From positions 124,001 through 188,000 of the forward strand of contig NZ_JOFQ01000011.1 of assembly GCF_000718305.1 (NCBI RefSeq): a stretch of DNA of 64,000 nt, read 5' to 3'. Each line of letters begins with the position of its first letter. Positions within the stretch are counted from its first letter, which is position 1. A model generated the notes under the pieces. It saw only the letters and a list, made by a program, of their open reading frames with translations. It did no database searches and was not told where the DNA came from. Origin of the DNA: Streptomyces niger (GTDB lineage Bacteria > Actinomycetota > Actinomycetes > Streptomycetales > Streptomycetaceae). A program made the translations under genes and the position numbers. This document shows positions 8,920 to 18,810 of this stretch, one piece after another.

Positions 8920-9480
8920 TCACCACCAGTACGCCGGGTACTTCCGGGAGGCCAGCCGGTGCAGGCAGAACCCGACGGTGGACAGGATCACCGTGGCCGC
9001 GGCCAGCAGGCCGAGGAAGGGCAGCGGGTCGGGCGCCTGGAAGCCGACGATCACGGACGTGGCCACGGCCGGCGAGTGCGGCGTGCGGGCCAGGGACGTC
9101 GCCCCGAAGGCCAGCGCGCCGGCCGCCACCGCGCTCCAGATGCCGGGCCCCGCGACGGCCACCACCAGGAAGCCGACGCAGGCCGCCAGCAGATGGCCGC
9201 CGATGACGCTCCGCGGCTGGGCGAGCGGCAGCGCCGGGGCGCCGGCGATCAGGGCGGCGCTGGCCGCGAGCGGCGGGATGAGCACGGGGTGCCGGACGAC
9301 GGCGCCGGTCCCCGCCAGCAGGAGCAGCGCGAGCGCGATCGCGGCGGTGGCGGCCAGCAGGACGATCAGCCGGGGGCGCGGCGGGGCCGCGGACCGCAGG
9401 GCACGTACGGGCGCGGTGGTGTCGGGGAGGGCGGGAGCGGCGGTCTCCGGGGCGTCGACGACGGGGGCAGGGGCGGTCAC
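8920..9480 (-). CDS. HPP-family integral membrane protein
   Basis: 186 aa with four to five hydrophobic segments. The HPP-family core is recognisable: HPVLIPPLAASA, then PLAQPRSVIGGHLLAA, then ARTPHSPAVATSVI. HPP proteins are small four-helix membrane proteins; plant and cyanobacterial relatives have been linked to nitrite transport, but the bacterial role is largely unknown. Start is uncertain: GTG 9480 gives a short Pro/Ala-rich cytoplasmic leader, and the frame continues upstream to 9633. Divergent from asd; the 279-bp interval 9481-9759 must hold both promoters. The 284 bp downstream (8636-8919) shows no gene. Confidence 0.75.
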   Translation of the reverse strand: MTAPAPVVDAPETAAPALPDTTAPVRALRSAAPPRPRLIVLLAATAAIALALLLLAGTGAVVRHPVLIPPLAASAALIAGAPALPLAQPRSVIGGHLLAACVGFLVVAVAGPGIWSAVAAGALAFGATSLARTPHSPAVATSVIVGFQAPDPLPFLGLLAAATVILSTVGFCLHRLASRKYPAYWW

Positions 9481-9711
9481 AGGAGCAGGGCCTCTCTGGG
9501 GGCGGTACGCCCCATTCGGTACCGGAACACACGGTCTTCGCGTCGGCACCTCGTCGTGACCTTCGCACTGTCCTTCGGGTAGGAGATTATGGGAGGTCAG
9601 CAGCGACTCAGAAGTCACTTGTCCGCATGGCAAGATTTGTTTTCCGCTCCAGTCCGTGAAACGGATTGGACAGGGCGACGGGTGTCACACGCATGATGGA
9701 GAGACTTCTGA

Positions 9712-10791
<1,080 letters not shown>

Positions 10792-10812
10792 CGCCCACCC
10801 CGGCAACACCGC

Positions 10813-10846
10813 GGGGCCCGTACGGACAACCTTCCGTACGGGCCCC
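10813..10846. terminator. Terminator between asd and mazF-like gene
   Basis: Perfect 14-bp stems (10813-10826 and 10833-10846), 6-nt loop, 21 nt after the asd stop and 20 nt after the convergent toxin stop. Likely serves both. Confidence 0.85.
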
Positions 10847-10866
10847 GGCGCGTTGCGGGGGTGCCC

Positions 10867-11214
10867 TCAGAGCGCCAGATGCCGTCGCAGGGCTGCGTCG
10901 AGCTCGGCCATCCTCGGTTGCGGCACAGAGCCGATCCGTTGCCGCAGCCGTTCCGGTGCGACGGCGCGCACCTGTTCGCACTGCGCCTTGGCGTCCTTCG
11001 CGAGCCGGCAGTCACCGGCCGGCAGGAACACCTGGAAGGCGAGCACTCGGGCGGTGTTCGACGTCAGGGGCACCACCGTGACCACACCCCGACCGTTGCG
11101 CTCCACCGACGCGTTGGCCGCGTTGTTGGACACGATCACCGCCGGGCGGGCCTTGTTGACCTCGCTGCCTCCGACCGGCTCGAAGTCGACCAGGTAGATG
11201 TCACCGCGACGCAT
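10867..11214 (-). CDS. MazF/PemK-family endoribonuclease toxin
   Basis: 115 aa. Typical family start RRGDIYLVDFEPVGGSE-x-x-KARPAVIVSN, then VTVVPLTSN and a C-terminal helical end with LRQRIG. MazF toxins cut single-stranded RNA at short sequences and are blocked by a MazE-type partner. Residues at the usual catalytic positions (Arg in KARPAVIV, Thr/Ser in PLTSN) are present. The gene overlaps its upstream antitoxin by 14 bp, so the pair is translationally coupled. Cleavage specificity cannot be read from sequence. Confidence 0.9.
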   Translation of the reverse strand: MRRGDIYLVDFEPVGGSEVNKARPAVIVSNNAANASVERNGRGVVTVVPLTSNTARVLAFQVFLPAGDCRLAKDAKAQCEQVRAVAPERLRQRIGSVPQPRMAELDAALRRHLAL

Positions 11215-11431
11215 CGGAGAGTCCGTCCGCGGCAGTCCGGTCCCACAGCGCGGCGTCCTCGCTCGCGTCCCACTCCTCGAACGCCTCCGTGTACTCGGCC
11301 TCCAGATCGGCCGCCCGTAGACATTCGATGGCGGCGTGTATCACCGCGGACCGCGATTCCGCCTCCGTCCGGGAGACGTACTCGTCGACGAAGGCCACGT
11401 CTTCCTGCGGGAGGCTCACACTGATCTTCAT
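11201..11431 (-). CDS. Ribbon-helix-helix antitoxin (MazE-like)
   Basis: 76 aa. Residues 1-45 fit a ribbon-helix-helix fold: beta strand MKISVSLP, DVAFVDEYV helix, then SRSAVIHAAIECLR helix. The acidic C-terminal tail (EAEYTEAFEEWDASEDA) would wrap the toxin. First gene of the toxin-antitoxin operon, overlapping the toxin start by 14 bp. Such antitoxins usually repress their own promoter, here within 11432-11544, which also separates them from the divergent second pepN. Confidence 0.88.
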   Translation of the reverse strand: MKISVSLPQEDVAFVDEYVSRTEAESRSAVIHAAIECLRAADLEAEYTEAFEEWDASEDAALWDRTAADGLSDASR

Positions 11432-11544
11432 GCTCTCGATCCTACCCGGGTAGGAAGATCCTTACTACCGGGAATACCACTCGCCGCCGAAGGGGTGCGG
11501 CGTGGAAGGATGGGCGAAACGTCCGATGCGAAGGAGATGACCGC

Positions 11545-14115
11545 GTGCCTGGCACGAATCTGACCCGCGAAGAGGCGCAGGAGCGGGCGCGCCTGCTGAC
11601 CGTCGACGCCTACGAGATCGACCTGGATCTGAGCGGCGCGCAGGAGGGGGGCGTTTTCCGGTCCGCGACCACGGTGCGTTTCGACGTGGCCGAGGACGGG
11701 GCGGATTCGTTCATCGACCTGATCGCCCCCGCCGTGCACGAGGTGGTGCTCAACGGCGCGGCGCTGGACGCCGCCGCGGTGTTCCAGGACTCGCGGATCG
11801 CGCTGGCGGGGCTGCGCTCCGGGCGCAACGAACTGAAGGTCGTGGCCGACTGCGCGTACACCAACACCGGCGAGGGCCTGCACCGCTTCGTCGACCCGGT
11901 GGACCAGCAGGCGTACCTCTACACGCAGTTCGAGGTGCCGGACGCGCGGCGGGTGTTCGCCAACTTCGAGCAGCCGGACCTCAAGGCCACTTTCCAGTTC
12001 ACCGTGAAGGCCCCCGAGGGCTGGACCGTGGTGTCCAACTCCCCGACGCCGGAGCCGAAGGACAACATCTGGTCCTTCGAGCCGACGCCGCGGATCTCCA
12101 GCTACATCACCGCGCTGATCGTGGGCCCGTACCACTCCGTGCACAGCTCCTACGAGAAGGACGGGCAGCGGGTGCCGCTGGGCATCTACTGCCGGCCCTC
12201 GCTCGCCGAGTTCCTGGACGCCGAGGAGATCTTCGCGGTCACCCGGCAGGGCTTCGACTGGTTCCAGGAGAAGTTCGACTACGCGTACCCGTTCGCCAAG
12301 TACGACCAGCTCTTCGTGCCGGAGTTCAACGCCGGCGCCATGGAGAACGCCGGCGCGGTGACCATCCGCGACCAGTACGTCTTCCGGTCCAAGGTGACCG
12401 ACGCGGCGTACGAGGTGCGCGCGGAGACCATCCTCCACGAGCTGGCCCACATGTGGTTCGGCGACCTGGTGACCATGGAGTGGTGGAACGACCTCTGGCT
12501 GAACGAGTCGTTCGCCACGTACACCTCGATCGCGTGCCAGGCGTACGCGCCGGGCAGCAAGTGGCCGCACTCCTGGACCACGTTCGCCAACTCCATGAAG
12601 ACCTGGGCGTACCGGCAGGACCAGCTGCCCTCGACGCACCCGATCATGGCGGAGATCCGCGACCTGGACGACGTGCTCGTCAACTTCGACGGCATCACGT
12701 ACGCCAAGGGCGCCAGCGTGCTCAAGCAGCTCGTGGCGTACGTCGGCATGGACGAGTTCTTCCGCGGCGTGCAGGCGTACTTCAAGCGCCACGCCTACGG
12801 CAACACCCGGCTCTCGGACCTGCTGGGCGCGCTGGAGGAGACCTCGGGCCGCGACCTGAAGACCTGGTCGAAGAAGTGGCTCCAGACGGCCGGCATCAAC
12901 GTCCTCCGCCCGGAGATCGAGACCGACGCGGCAGGCAACGTCACCTCCCTCGCCATCCGGCAGGAGGCGCCCGCGCTGCCCGAGGGCGCGACCGGTGAGC
13001 CGGTGCTGCGCCCGCACCGCATCGCGGTCGGCTGCTACGACCTCAAGGACGGCAAGCTCGTCCGCTCCGACCGGATCGAGCTGGATGTGGACGGCGAGCG
13101 CACCGAGGTGCCGTTCCCCGCGAACACCCCCCGCCCGGCCGTCATCCTGCTCAACGAGGACGACCTCTCCTACGCCAAGGTGCGGCTGGACGAGGAGTCC
13201 CTGAAGACCGTCACCGCGCACCTCGGGGACTTCTCCGAGTCGCTGCCGCGCGCGCTGTGCTGGGCCTCGGCCTGGGACATGACCCGCGACGGCGAGCTGG
13301 CCACCCGTGACTACCTGGAGCTGGTGCTCGCCAACATCGGCAAGGAGTCCGACATCGGCGTGGTCCAGTCCCTGCAGCGGCAGGTGAAGCTGGCGCTGGA
13401 GCTGTACGCGGCACCGGAGTGGCGCGAGACCGGCCTCGCCAAGTGGACCGACGCCTGCCTCAAGCAGCTGCGGGCCGCCGCGTCCGGCAGCGACCACCAG
13501 CTCGCGTGGGCCCGCGCGTTCGCCGCGACGGCCCGTACGACCGCGCAGCTGGACCTCCTCCAGAACCTCCTCGAGGGTACGGAGGAGATCACCGGCCTCG
13601 CCGTGGACACCGAGCTGCGCTGGGCGCTCCTGCAGCGGCTGGCCGCCACCGGCCGCGCGGACGAGAAGGCGATCGCGGCCGAGCTGGACCGGGACCGGAC
13701 CTCGGCGGGCGAGCGGTACGCCGCGACCGCCCGCGCGGCCCGTCCGACGGCGGAGGCCAAGGCCGAGGCGTGGGCGTCGGTCGTGGCCTCGGACAAGCTG
13801 CCGAACGCCGTGCAGGAGGCCGTCATCGGCGGCTTCGTCCAGACCGACCAGCGCGAGCTGCTGGCCCCGTACACCGCGCAGTACTTCGACGCGCTGAAGG
13901 GCGTGTGGGAGGCGCGCAGCCACGAGATGGCGCAGCAGATCGCGGTGGGGCTCTACCCCTCGCTGCAGGTCTCGCAGGAGACGCTGGACGCGACGGACGC
14001 CTGGCTGGCCTCGGCCGAGCCGAGCGCGGCCTTGCGTCGCCTGGTGACGGAGAACCGGGCGGGCGTGGAGCGGGCGCTGAAGGCCCAGGCGGCGGATGCC
14101 GCTGCCGCGGCCTGA
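11545..14115 (+). CDS. pepN: Aminopeptidase N (M1 family), copy 2
   Basis: 856 aa cytoplasmic zinc aminopeptidase. GAMEN at residues 264-268; HELAH with His298 and His302; Glu321 in LNESFA is the third zinc ligand. The protein is a canonical actinobacterial PepN with the C-terminal helical domain. It differs from copy 1 by Asn instead of Lys next to the last ligand (LNESFA versus LKESFA) and by GAMENAG versus GAMENPG, which may shift substrate preference. GTG start preceded by AAGGAGA. Two full-length PepN genes on the same strand, separated by metabolic genes, suggest an old duplication rather than a fresh tandem one. Confidence 0.97.
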   Translation: MPGTNLTREEAQERARLLTVDAYEIDLDLSGAQEGGVFRSATTVRFDVAEDGADSFIDLIAPAVHEVVLNGAALDAAAVFQDSRIALAGLRSGRNELKVVADCAYTNTGEGLHRFVDPVDQQAYLYTQFEVPDARRVFANFEQPDLKATFQFTVKAPEGWTVVSNSPTPEPKDNIWSFEPTPRISSYITALIVGPYHSVHSSYEKDGQRVPLGIYCRPSLAEFLDAEEIFAVTRQGFDWFQEKFDYAYPFAKYDQLFVPEFNAGAMENAGAVTIRDQYVFRSKVTDAAYEVRAETILHELAHMWFGDLVTMEWWNDLWLNESFATYTSIACQAYAPGSKWPHSWTTFANSMKTWAYRQDQLPSTHPIMAEIRDLDDVLVNFDGITYAKGASVLKQLVAYVGMDEFFRGVQAYFKRHAYGNTRLSDLLGALEETSGRDLKTWSKKWLQTAGINVLRPEIETDAAGNVTSLAIRQEAPALPEGATGEPVLRPHRIAVGCYDLKDGKLVRSDRIELDVDGERTEVPFPANTPRPAVILLNEDDLSYAKVRLDEESLKTVTAHLGDFSESLPRALCWASAWDMTRDGELATRDYLELVLANIGKESDIGVVQSLQRQVKLALELYAAPEWRETGLAKWTDACLKQLRAAASGSDHQLAWARAFAATARTTAQLDLLQNLLEGTEEITGLAVDTELRWALLQRLAATGRADEKAIAAELDRDRTSAGERYAATARAARPTAEAKAEAWASVVASDKLPNAVQEAVIGGFVQTDQRELLAPYTAQYFDALKGVWEARSHEMAQQIAVGLYPSLQVSQETLDATDAWLASAEPSAALRRLVTENRAGVERALKAQAADAAAAA

Positions 14116-14176
14116 GCCGACTTACGGGGGTGCCCCGCGCCCTCGGTGCTCGGCTCCCCCTGCGCTGTGGCTGAGC

Positions 14177-14220
14177 GCGCAGTTCCCCGCGCCCCTCAAG
14201 GGGCCCGCGGGGAACTGCGC
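14177..14220. repeat. Intergenic palindromic repeat, copy 1
   Basis: Long imperfect hairpin: left arm 14177-14196 beginning GCGCAGTTCCCCGCGCCCCT, right arm 14199-14220, with a one-base difference near the loop. A near-identical left arm occurs at 25258. It sits between the convergent pepN copy 2 and allantoicase genes, so it may also terminate transcription. The rest of 14116-14359 shows no gene. Confidence 0.8.
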
Positions 14221-14359
14221 GAGCAACCGAGACGGCGGGACGGTCGCGCAGAAACGGATGGCGCCCCGGCGTCGGCGTGGTGGAACCGTCCGGCGGACGG
14301 CGCGCGAGTCGCTGCCGTCCGCCGGACGAGTCGGTGAGTCGCGGCCGTAGGCCGCCCCG

Positions 14360-15505
14360 TCAGCCGTTCAGTTCATCGAAGCGGCGGCGCAGCGCGGCGC
14401 GGCCGTCCTCGGTGAGGCTGCCGTGTACGCGCATCCGCGCCAGGCCGCCGTCGGGGAAGACATCGAGCCGTACGTGGGTGGCGGTCACCGTGGCCGGCAG
14501 CGCGAACCGGTGCGGGGTGTCCGGCTGGAGCTTGGTCTTCGGGAGGATCTCGAACCAGGAGGACTCGTCCTCCGGCGTGCCGTCACAGCCGTACAGCGCC
14601 GCCCAGCCGGCCGAGTTGCCCTTGAGGTACGCCGTGTCGATCTCGATCGCACGGATCTCGCCCTGCGCGGCGAGGCGGAAGCGGACCCAGTCGTTGGTGC
14701 CCTTGACCCGGCGGCGGCGGTTCTCCCAGCCGTCGTCCATCTTGCGGGAGAGGTCGGGCTGGATGATCTGGGTGGGCGAGGAGTAGAAGCGGTCCGAGGC
14801 GTCCTCGACCGCGCCGCCATTCAGGACCGAGGCCAGGTCGACGGTGCCGAGCAGGTCCAGCCACTCGGGGTCGGCCACGACCTCGCCGTACACGCGGAAG
14901 CGGGCGATGCCGCCGTCGGGGTGCTGCTTGAGGCGGAGATGGGTGAAGCGGCGCTCGGCGGTGACCTCGAAGCCGTTGGCGGCGTGGCCGCGTACCGGCG
15001 TGCGGGGGACGATCTCCTCCCACTTCACGTCGTCGGCGAGCAGCTCCTCCGGGCTCGGGCTGCCCGGTACGGAGGTGGCCTCGACGGTGACCTGCTGCGG
15101 GTAGTTGCCGCGGAAGTGGGCGGTGTCGACGACGACGCCGCGGATCACGCCGGGCACGGCGAGGCGGATCAGCGCCCAGTCGTGCTCCTCGTCGGTCGGG
15201 AAGGGGTGGTCACCGTCGGCGCCGCGGCGGCGCCGGGTCTCCCAGCCGTCCATGATCTTGCCCTTGTGCCCGAAGTGGTGCGGGTCGAAGACCGCGGGCT
15301 CCGGCTTCAGCAGGTTCTCGCGCTCGGCGAAGAACTCGTCGTTCGCGGCGATCACGCCTGCGCCGAAGCGGCGGTCGGCGAGGTCGACGAGCGAGGTGAA
15401 GGCGAAGTCGCCGCCGCGGTAGTCGGCGTAGGGGTCGCCACCGCCGTACGGAGCGGCGTCGTTGGCGTGCGGATCGGTGGAGGAGGCGGCCGGGGTGGTG
15501 GTCAT
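14360..15505 (-). CDS. alc: Allantoicase
   Basis: Hydrolyses allantoate to ureidoglycolate and urea in purine degradation. 381 aa, built as two related allantoicase domains: DGWETRRRR and GVVVDTAHFRGNYP in the first, DGWENRRRR and AIEIDTAYLKGNSAG in the second, each with a conserved jelly-roll pattern. AAGGG lies a few bases before the ATG. The usual partners (allantoinase, ureidoglycolate enzymes, regulator) are not in this window, so the gene stands alone here. Upstream bases 15571-15616 carry inverted CTTTCG/CGAAAG elements that could bind a regulator. Confidence 0.93.
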   Translation of the reverse strand: MTTTPAASSTDPHANDAAPYGGGDPYADYRGGDFAFTSLVDLADRRFGAGVIAANDEFFAERENLLKPEPAVFDPHHFGHKGKIMDGWETRRRRGADGDHPFPTDEEHDWALIRLAVPGVIRGVVVDTAHFRGNYPQQVTVEATSVPGSPSPEELLADDVKWEEIVPRTPVRGHAANGFEVTAERRFTHLRLKQHPDGGIARFRVYGEVVADPEWLDLLGTVDLASVLNGGAVEDASDRFYSSPTQIIQPDLSRKMDDGWENRRRRVKGTNDWVRFRLAAQGEIRAIEIDTAYLKGNSAGWAALYGCDGTPEDESSWFEILPKTKLQPDTPHRFALPATVTATHVRLDVFPDGGLARMRVHGSLTEDGRAALRRRFDELNG

Positions 15506-15570
15506 CTCTGCCCTTCGTCGTCGTCCGGGGTGACGTGTGCTCACCGCGCGTACTGCGTGTTCACACCAAC

Positions 15571-15616
15571 GACTTTCGCAGCGTTGTTCGGGCAGGTCTA
15601 TCGAAAGTTTCTGCAG
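15571..15616 (-). promoter_or_regulatory. Possible operator upstream of allantoicase
   Basis: GACTTTCGCAG at 15571 faces CGAAAGTTTCTGCAG at 15602; the second half also contains the small palindrome GAAAGTTTC. The location, 66-111 nt before the allantoicase start, fits a regulator site such as an IclR-type operator, but no regulator gene is adjacent. Confidence 0.3.
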
Positions 15617-15669
15617 TGGTTGTGTAGCCGGCCTGAAAGGTCCGACCGCGGCGGTGCCTGCGCGTCCGC

Positions 15670-16587
15670 CTACTGGTCGGACAGCTCCGCCGCCACCTGG
15701 CGGAGGGCGGTCAGGGCTCTGGACATGCCGGGGGCGTCCTCCGCGCCTCGGCGGACGGCGGCGACGACGTGGCGGCGGGGCTGGTCGGCGTGGAGGACCC
15801 GGACGGCGACGCCGGCGCCGCCGCGTTCCGGGCGCATCGCCATGCGCGGGACGAGCGCCACGCCCATGCCGGCCGCGACCATCGACAGGATCGCCGCCCA
15901 GTCGGCCGCCGCGTGCGCCTGCTCCGGTACGAAGCCGGCGTTCTCGCAGACCGTGGTGGTGATCTCGGACCACGGCCCGCTCCGCCCGAAGATCCACGGC
16001 TCGCCCGCGAGGTCGGCCAGCCGCAGTCCGGGCTCGGCGGCCAGCGGGTGCCCGGCCGGCAGGGCCACGTCCAGCGGGTCGGCGAGCAGCGAGAGGCGGG
16101 CGTACTTGGGGTCGCGCGGCGTGGGCGCGTGCGCGGCGAGGGAGAGGGCGAGGTCCACGCTGCCCTCCGACAGCAGCTCGTACGCCTCGGCCGCCTCGGC
16201 CTCCCGTACCCGGACCACCAGGCCGGGGTGGGTCCGGCGCAGCCGCTCGACGGCGGGCACCACCAGCGCCGGGATCGCGGTGGAGAACGCGCCGACCTGC
16301 ACCTCGCCGACCTCGCCCTGGAGGTAGCCGAGCAGTTCCGCGTCCGCCCGCTCCAGCTGCGCGAAGACGGCGTCGGCGTGGCGGAGGACGAGGTGGGCCG
16401 CGTCCGTCAGCCGCACCCGGCGGCCGTGGGCCTGCAGGAGCGTCACCCCGAGCTGCTTGGCGAGCCCGGTCAGCTGCTGCGAGACCGCCGAGGGCGTCAT
16501 GTGCAGCGCCTCGGCGGTCGCGGTCACCGTGCCCAGCTCGCCGAGGGTGCGCAGGATCCGCAGCTTCTTGATGTCCCAGTCGGCCAT
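15670..16587 (-). CDS. LysR-family transcriptional regulator
   Basis: 305 aa. N-terminal winged helix: LRILRTLGELGTVTATAEAL followed by MTPSAVSQQLTGLAKQLG, where SAVSQQ is the recognition helix. A LysR substrate-binding domain fills residues ~90-295. Start ATG 16587 is the family-standard position. It begins 17 nt after the EamA transporter gene on the same strand, so the two are probably co-transcribed; the regulator may control the exporter in response to its substrate. The effector is unknown. Confidence 0.92.
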   Translation of the reverse strand: MADWDIKKLRILRTLGELGTVTATAEALHMTPSAVSQQLTGLAKQLGVTLLQAHGRRVRLTDAAHLVLRHADAVFAQLERADAELLGYLQGEVGEVQVGAFSTAIPALVVPAVERLRRTHPGLVVRVREAEAAEAYELLSEGSVDLALSLAAHAPTPRDPKYARLSLLADPLDVALPAGHPLAAEPGLRLADLAGEPWIFGRSGPWSEITTTVCENAGFVPEQAHAAADWAAILSMVAAGMGVALVPRMAMRPERGGAGVAVRVLHADQPRRHVVAAVRRGAEDAPGMSRALTALRQVAAELSDQ

Positions 16588-16604
16588 GCGGGCAGCGTAT
16601 GCGG

Positions 16605-17594
16605 TCACCGTGCGGCTCTTCGCCGCACGTCGGCAGCGAGCGTCACGCCGCCGAGGATGAGTCCCATGCAGAGGACCTGGACCGGTCCGGTGTGCTCGCC
16701 GAGCAGGACGTGGGCGAGCAGGGCGACGCAGACCGGCTGGAGGTAGTAGACGGCGCCCGCGCGGGCCGCGCCGACCAGAGCGATGGCCTTGTTCCAGGTG
16801 AAGAAGGCCACCGCGGAGGAGAAGATGCCGACGTAGAGCAGCGGCCCGACCGTGTCGGCGCCGGGCGTGAAGCCGCCCTGCACGGTGAGGCTGACGGCGT
16901 ACGCGGGGGCCAGCATCGCCGCGCCGAGGAGGAATGTCACGCACAGGAAGACCGGGCCGGCGATCTCCGCCGGCTTGTGGCGCAGCAGCGCGCTGTACCC
17001 GGCGAAGCAGGCCATGGCCGCGAGCATCCACAGGCTGCCGGCGTTGAGGTCGAGCCGGAACAGGGCCGTCGGATCGCCCTTGCCGATCAGCGTGAGCACG
17101 CCCGCGGTCGCGATGAGCATGCCGGCGGCGCGCCGCGCGCCGATCCGCTCGCCGCCGCGCCCGAAGCGTCCGAACAGCACCATCAGCGTCGGCGACGCGG
17201 CCATGAACATGCCCATGGTGCCGGCGGGCGTGGTCAGCCCCGCCTGGTGGACCAGGGTGTTGTAGAGGGCCACGCCGAGCAGCGAGGCCAGGAGCAGGAA
17301 ACGCAGGTGGCGGCGGAGCAGTGCCCGCTGCCGCCAGACCTGCCGCAGCGTCAGCGGCGCCACGGCGACCAGCGCGATCACCCAGCGCCAGAACACGGCC
17401 TGTACGGGCGGGACGCTGTCGTGCAGCGCCCGGGTCACGACGAAGCTGCCGGACCACGCGACGGTGGCGGTCAGCGCGAGCGCGAGGCCGGTGAGGACGG
17501 CGGGGCGGGCGGTGGCGGTGCGGGTGGCGGCGGGCCGGTCGGACCGGGGTGCGCCCCCGGTCCGTACGGCGTTCTGCTGGTCCAGGACTGTCAC
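16605..17594 (-). CDS. EamA/DMT-superfamily transporter (RhaT/YdcZ-like permease)
   Basis: 329 aa with about ten hydrophobic helices arranged as two EamA halves; typical motifs are WSGSFVVTRAL, GVALYNTLVHQAGL, AASPTLMVLFG, and in the second half VGIFSSAVAFFTWNKAI and YLQPVCVALLAHVLLGE. Such proteins export amino acids or other small metabolites. GTG 17594 is preferred over an ATG at 17621 because GAGAGGA lies just before the GTG and nothing comparable precedes the ATG. First gene of a two-gene unit with the LysR regulator. Confidence 0.88.
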   Translation of the reverse strand: MTVLDQQNAVRTGGAPRSDRPAATRTATARPAVLTGLALALTATVAWSGSFVVTRALHDSVPPVQAVFWRWVIALVAVAPLTLRQVWRQRALLRRHLRFLLLASLLGVALYNTLVHQAGLTTPAGTMGMFMAASPTLMVLFGRFGRGGERIGARRAAGMLIATAGVLTLIGKGDPTALFRLDLNAGSLWMLAAMACFAGYSALLRHKPAEIAGPVFLCVTFLLGAAMLAPAYAVSLTVQGGFTPGADTVGPLLYVGIFSSAVAFFTWNKAIALVGAARAGAVYYLQPVCVALLAHVLLGEHTGPVQVLCMGLILGGVTLAADVRRRAAR

Positions 17595-17665
17595 GGCTTC
17601 CTCTCGTCGGTGCGGAGGCATTTACCGTGGCAGGCCCGGACCTCTCAGGTCCACCGAAGGTTTTT

Positions 17666-17698
17666 GAGCATTCTTTTCAGCACAGCTGAAAGGTGCTC
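17666..17698 (-). terminator. Hairpin at the 3' end of the desaturase gene
   Basis: Arms CTTTTCAGC (17673) and GCTGAAAGG (17685), extended outward by GAGCA/TGCTC with a 2-nt bulge. It overlaps the desaturase stop codon and has no U-run on the transcript, so it may be a Streptomyces-style I-shaped terminator or a regulatory palindrome of the following EamA gene. Confidence 0.45.
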
Positions 17699-18674
17699 AG
17701 CCCTGACGGGCTGCCTTGCGGGCTTCCCGGGCCGCGAGCCGCTCGTCGAACTTGCGCGCCTGGTCGTCGAGACCGCCCATGAAGAGGCCCAGCTCCTCCT
17801 GTGCCCGCAGACCCGCAGGGCCCAGCCCGCCGATCTCCATGACCTTCAGGAAGCGCAGCACGGGCTGGATGACGTCGTCGTGGTGGATGCGGAGGTTGTA
17901 GATGCCGCCGATCGCCATCCGGGCCGCGGCCCGCTCGAAGCCGGGCATGCCGTGGCCCGGCATCCGGAAGTTCACCACCACGTCGCGTACGGCGCCCATG
18001 GTCTGGTCGGGGGCCATCTCGAAGGCCGCGGCGAGAAGGTTGCGGTAGAAGAGCATGTGCAGGTTCTCGTCCGTGGCGATCCGGGCGAGCATCCGGTCGC
18101 AGACCGGGTCGCCGGAGTGGCGCCCGGTGTTCCGGTGCGAGATGCGGGTGGCCAGCTCCTGGAAGGCCACGTACGCCACGGAGTGCAGCATGCTGTGGTT
18201 GTTGTCGGACTCGAACCCCTCCGACATGTGCGCCATGCGGAAGCGCTCCAGTTGCACGGGGTCGACGGCCCGGCTGGTCAGCAGGTAGTCGCGCATGACG
18301 ATGCCGTGCCGGCCCTCCTCGGCCGTCCAGCGGTGCACCCACGTGCCCCACGCGCCGTCCCGCCCGAAGAGGGTGGCGATCTCGTGGTGGTAGCTGGGCA
18401 GGTTGTCCTCGGTCAGCAGGTTCACGACCAGCGCCGTCCGGCCGATGTCGGTGACCTTGGACTGCTCGGGCGCCCAGGGCTCGCCGCCCATGACGCCGTC
18501 GAAGTTCCGCCCGTCACTCCAGGGCACGTACTCGTGCGGCATCCATTCCTTGGCTATGCCGAGATGCCGGTTCAGCTCCTTCTCGACGACTTCTTCCAGG
18601 GCGTACAGGAGTTGAGCGTCACTCCAGGCGGTCTGGCCGCGCTCTCCGTCTTGGTGGGCGGGGGCGATGGTCAT
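17697..18674 (-). CDS. Acyl-ACP desaturase (soluble di-iron, DesA family)
   Basis: 325 aa. Soluble stearoyl-ACP desaturase type: di-iron ligands Glu89 in LLTEDNLPSYHHE, Glu120/His123 in WTAEEGRHG, and a second pair in IATDENLHMLFYRN (ENLH). It introduces a double bond into acyl chains carried on ACP, so it helps set membrane fluidity. The family also includes the mycobacterial DesA proteins. Single gene with a strong cluster of repeats at 18701-18738, 27-64 nt before the ATG, where a TetR-type repressor would be expected to bind. No regulator gene lies next to it. Confidence 0.9.
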   Translation of the reverse strand: MTIAPAHQDGERGQTAWSDAQLLYALEEVVEKELNRHLGIAKEWMPHEYVPWSDGRNFDGVMGGEPWAPEQSKVTDIGRTALVVNLLTEDNLPSYHHEIATLFGRDGAWGTWVHRWTAEEGRHGIVMRDYLLTSRAVDPVQLERFRMAHMSEGFESDNNHSMLHSVAYVAFQELATRISHRNTGRHSGDPVCDRMLARIATDENLHMLFYRNLLAAAFEMAPDQTMGAVRDVVVNFRMPGHGMPGFERAAARMAIGGIYNLRIHHDDVIQPVLRFLKVMEIGGLGPAGLRAQEELGLFMGGLDDQARKFDERLAAREARKAARQG

Positions 18675-18700
18675 GCGGGGTCTCCTGGGGACGTGGAGAA

Positions 18701-18738
18701 AACCTTACGGCACCGTAGGTTACGACATCGTAGGTTAG
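18701..18738 (-). promoter_or_regulatory. Operator-like repeat cluster in the desaturase promoter
   Basis: AACCTTACGG (18701) is inverted relative to CCGTAGGTTA (18713), which recurs directly as TCGTAGGTTA (18729) with 16-bp spacing. The first pair forms a near-perfect palindrome. Pattern and position suit a TetR-family fatty-acid regulator bound as two dimers. Confidence 0.6.
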
Positions 18739-18810
18739 GACCGCGTCAAGAGAACCCGCCGTTCCGATCGAGTGGTCATTTCCGGTCAAAAAGGGCTCAT
18801 GGTGCAGCAA

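Noticed and set aside
6731..9559. 942-codon plus-strand open frame across three minus-strand genes
   Set aside because: Spans gene boundaries of well-supported genes and has no conserved motifs.
18619..18810. 63-aa minus-strand ORF before the desaturase gene
   Set aside because: It covers the operator-like repeats and has no ribosome site or recognisable sequence.
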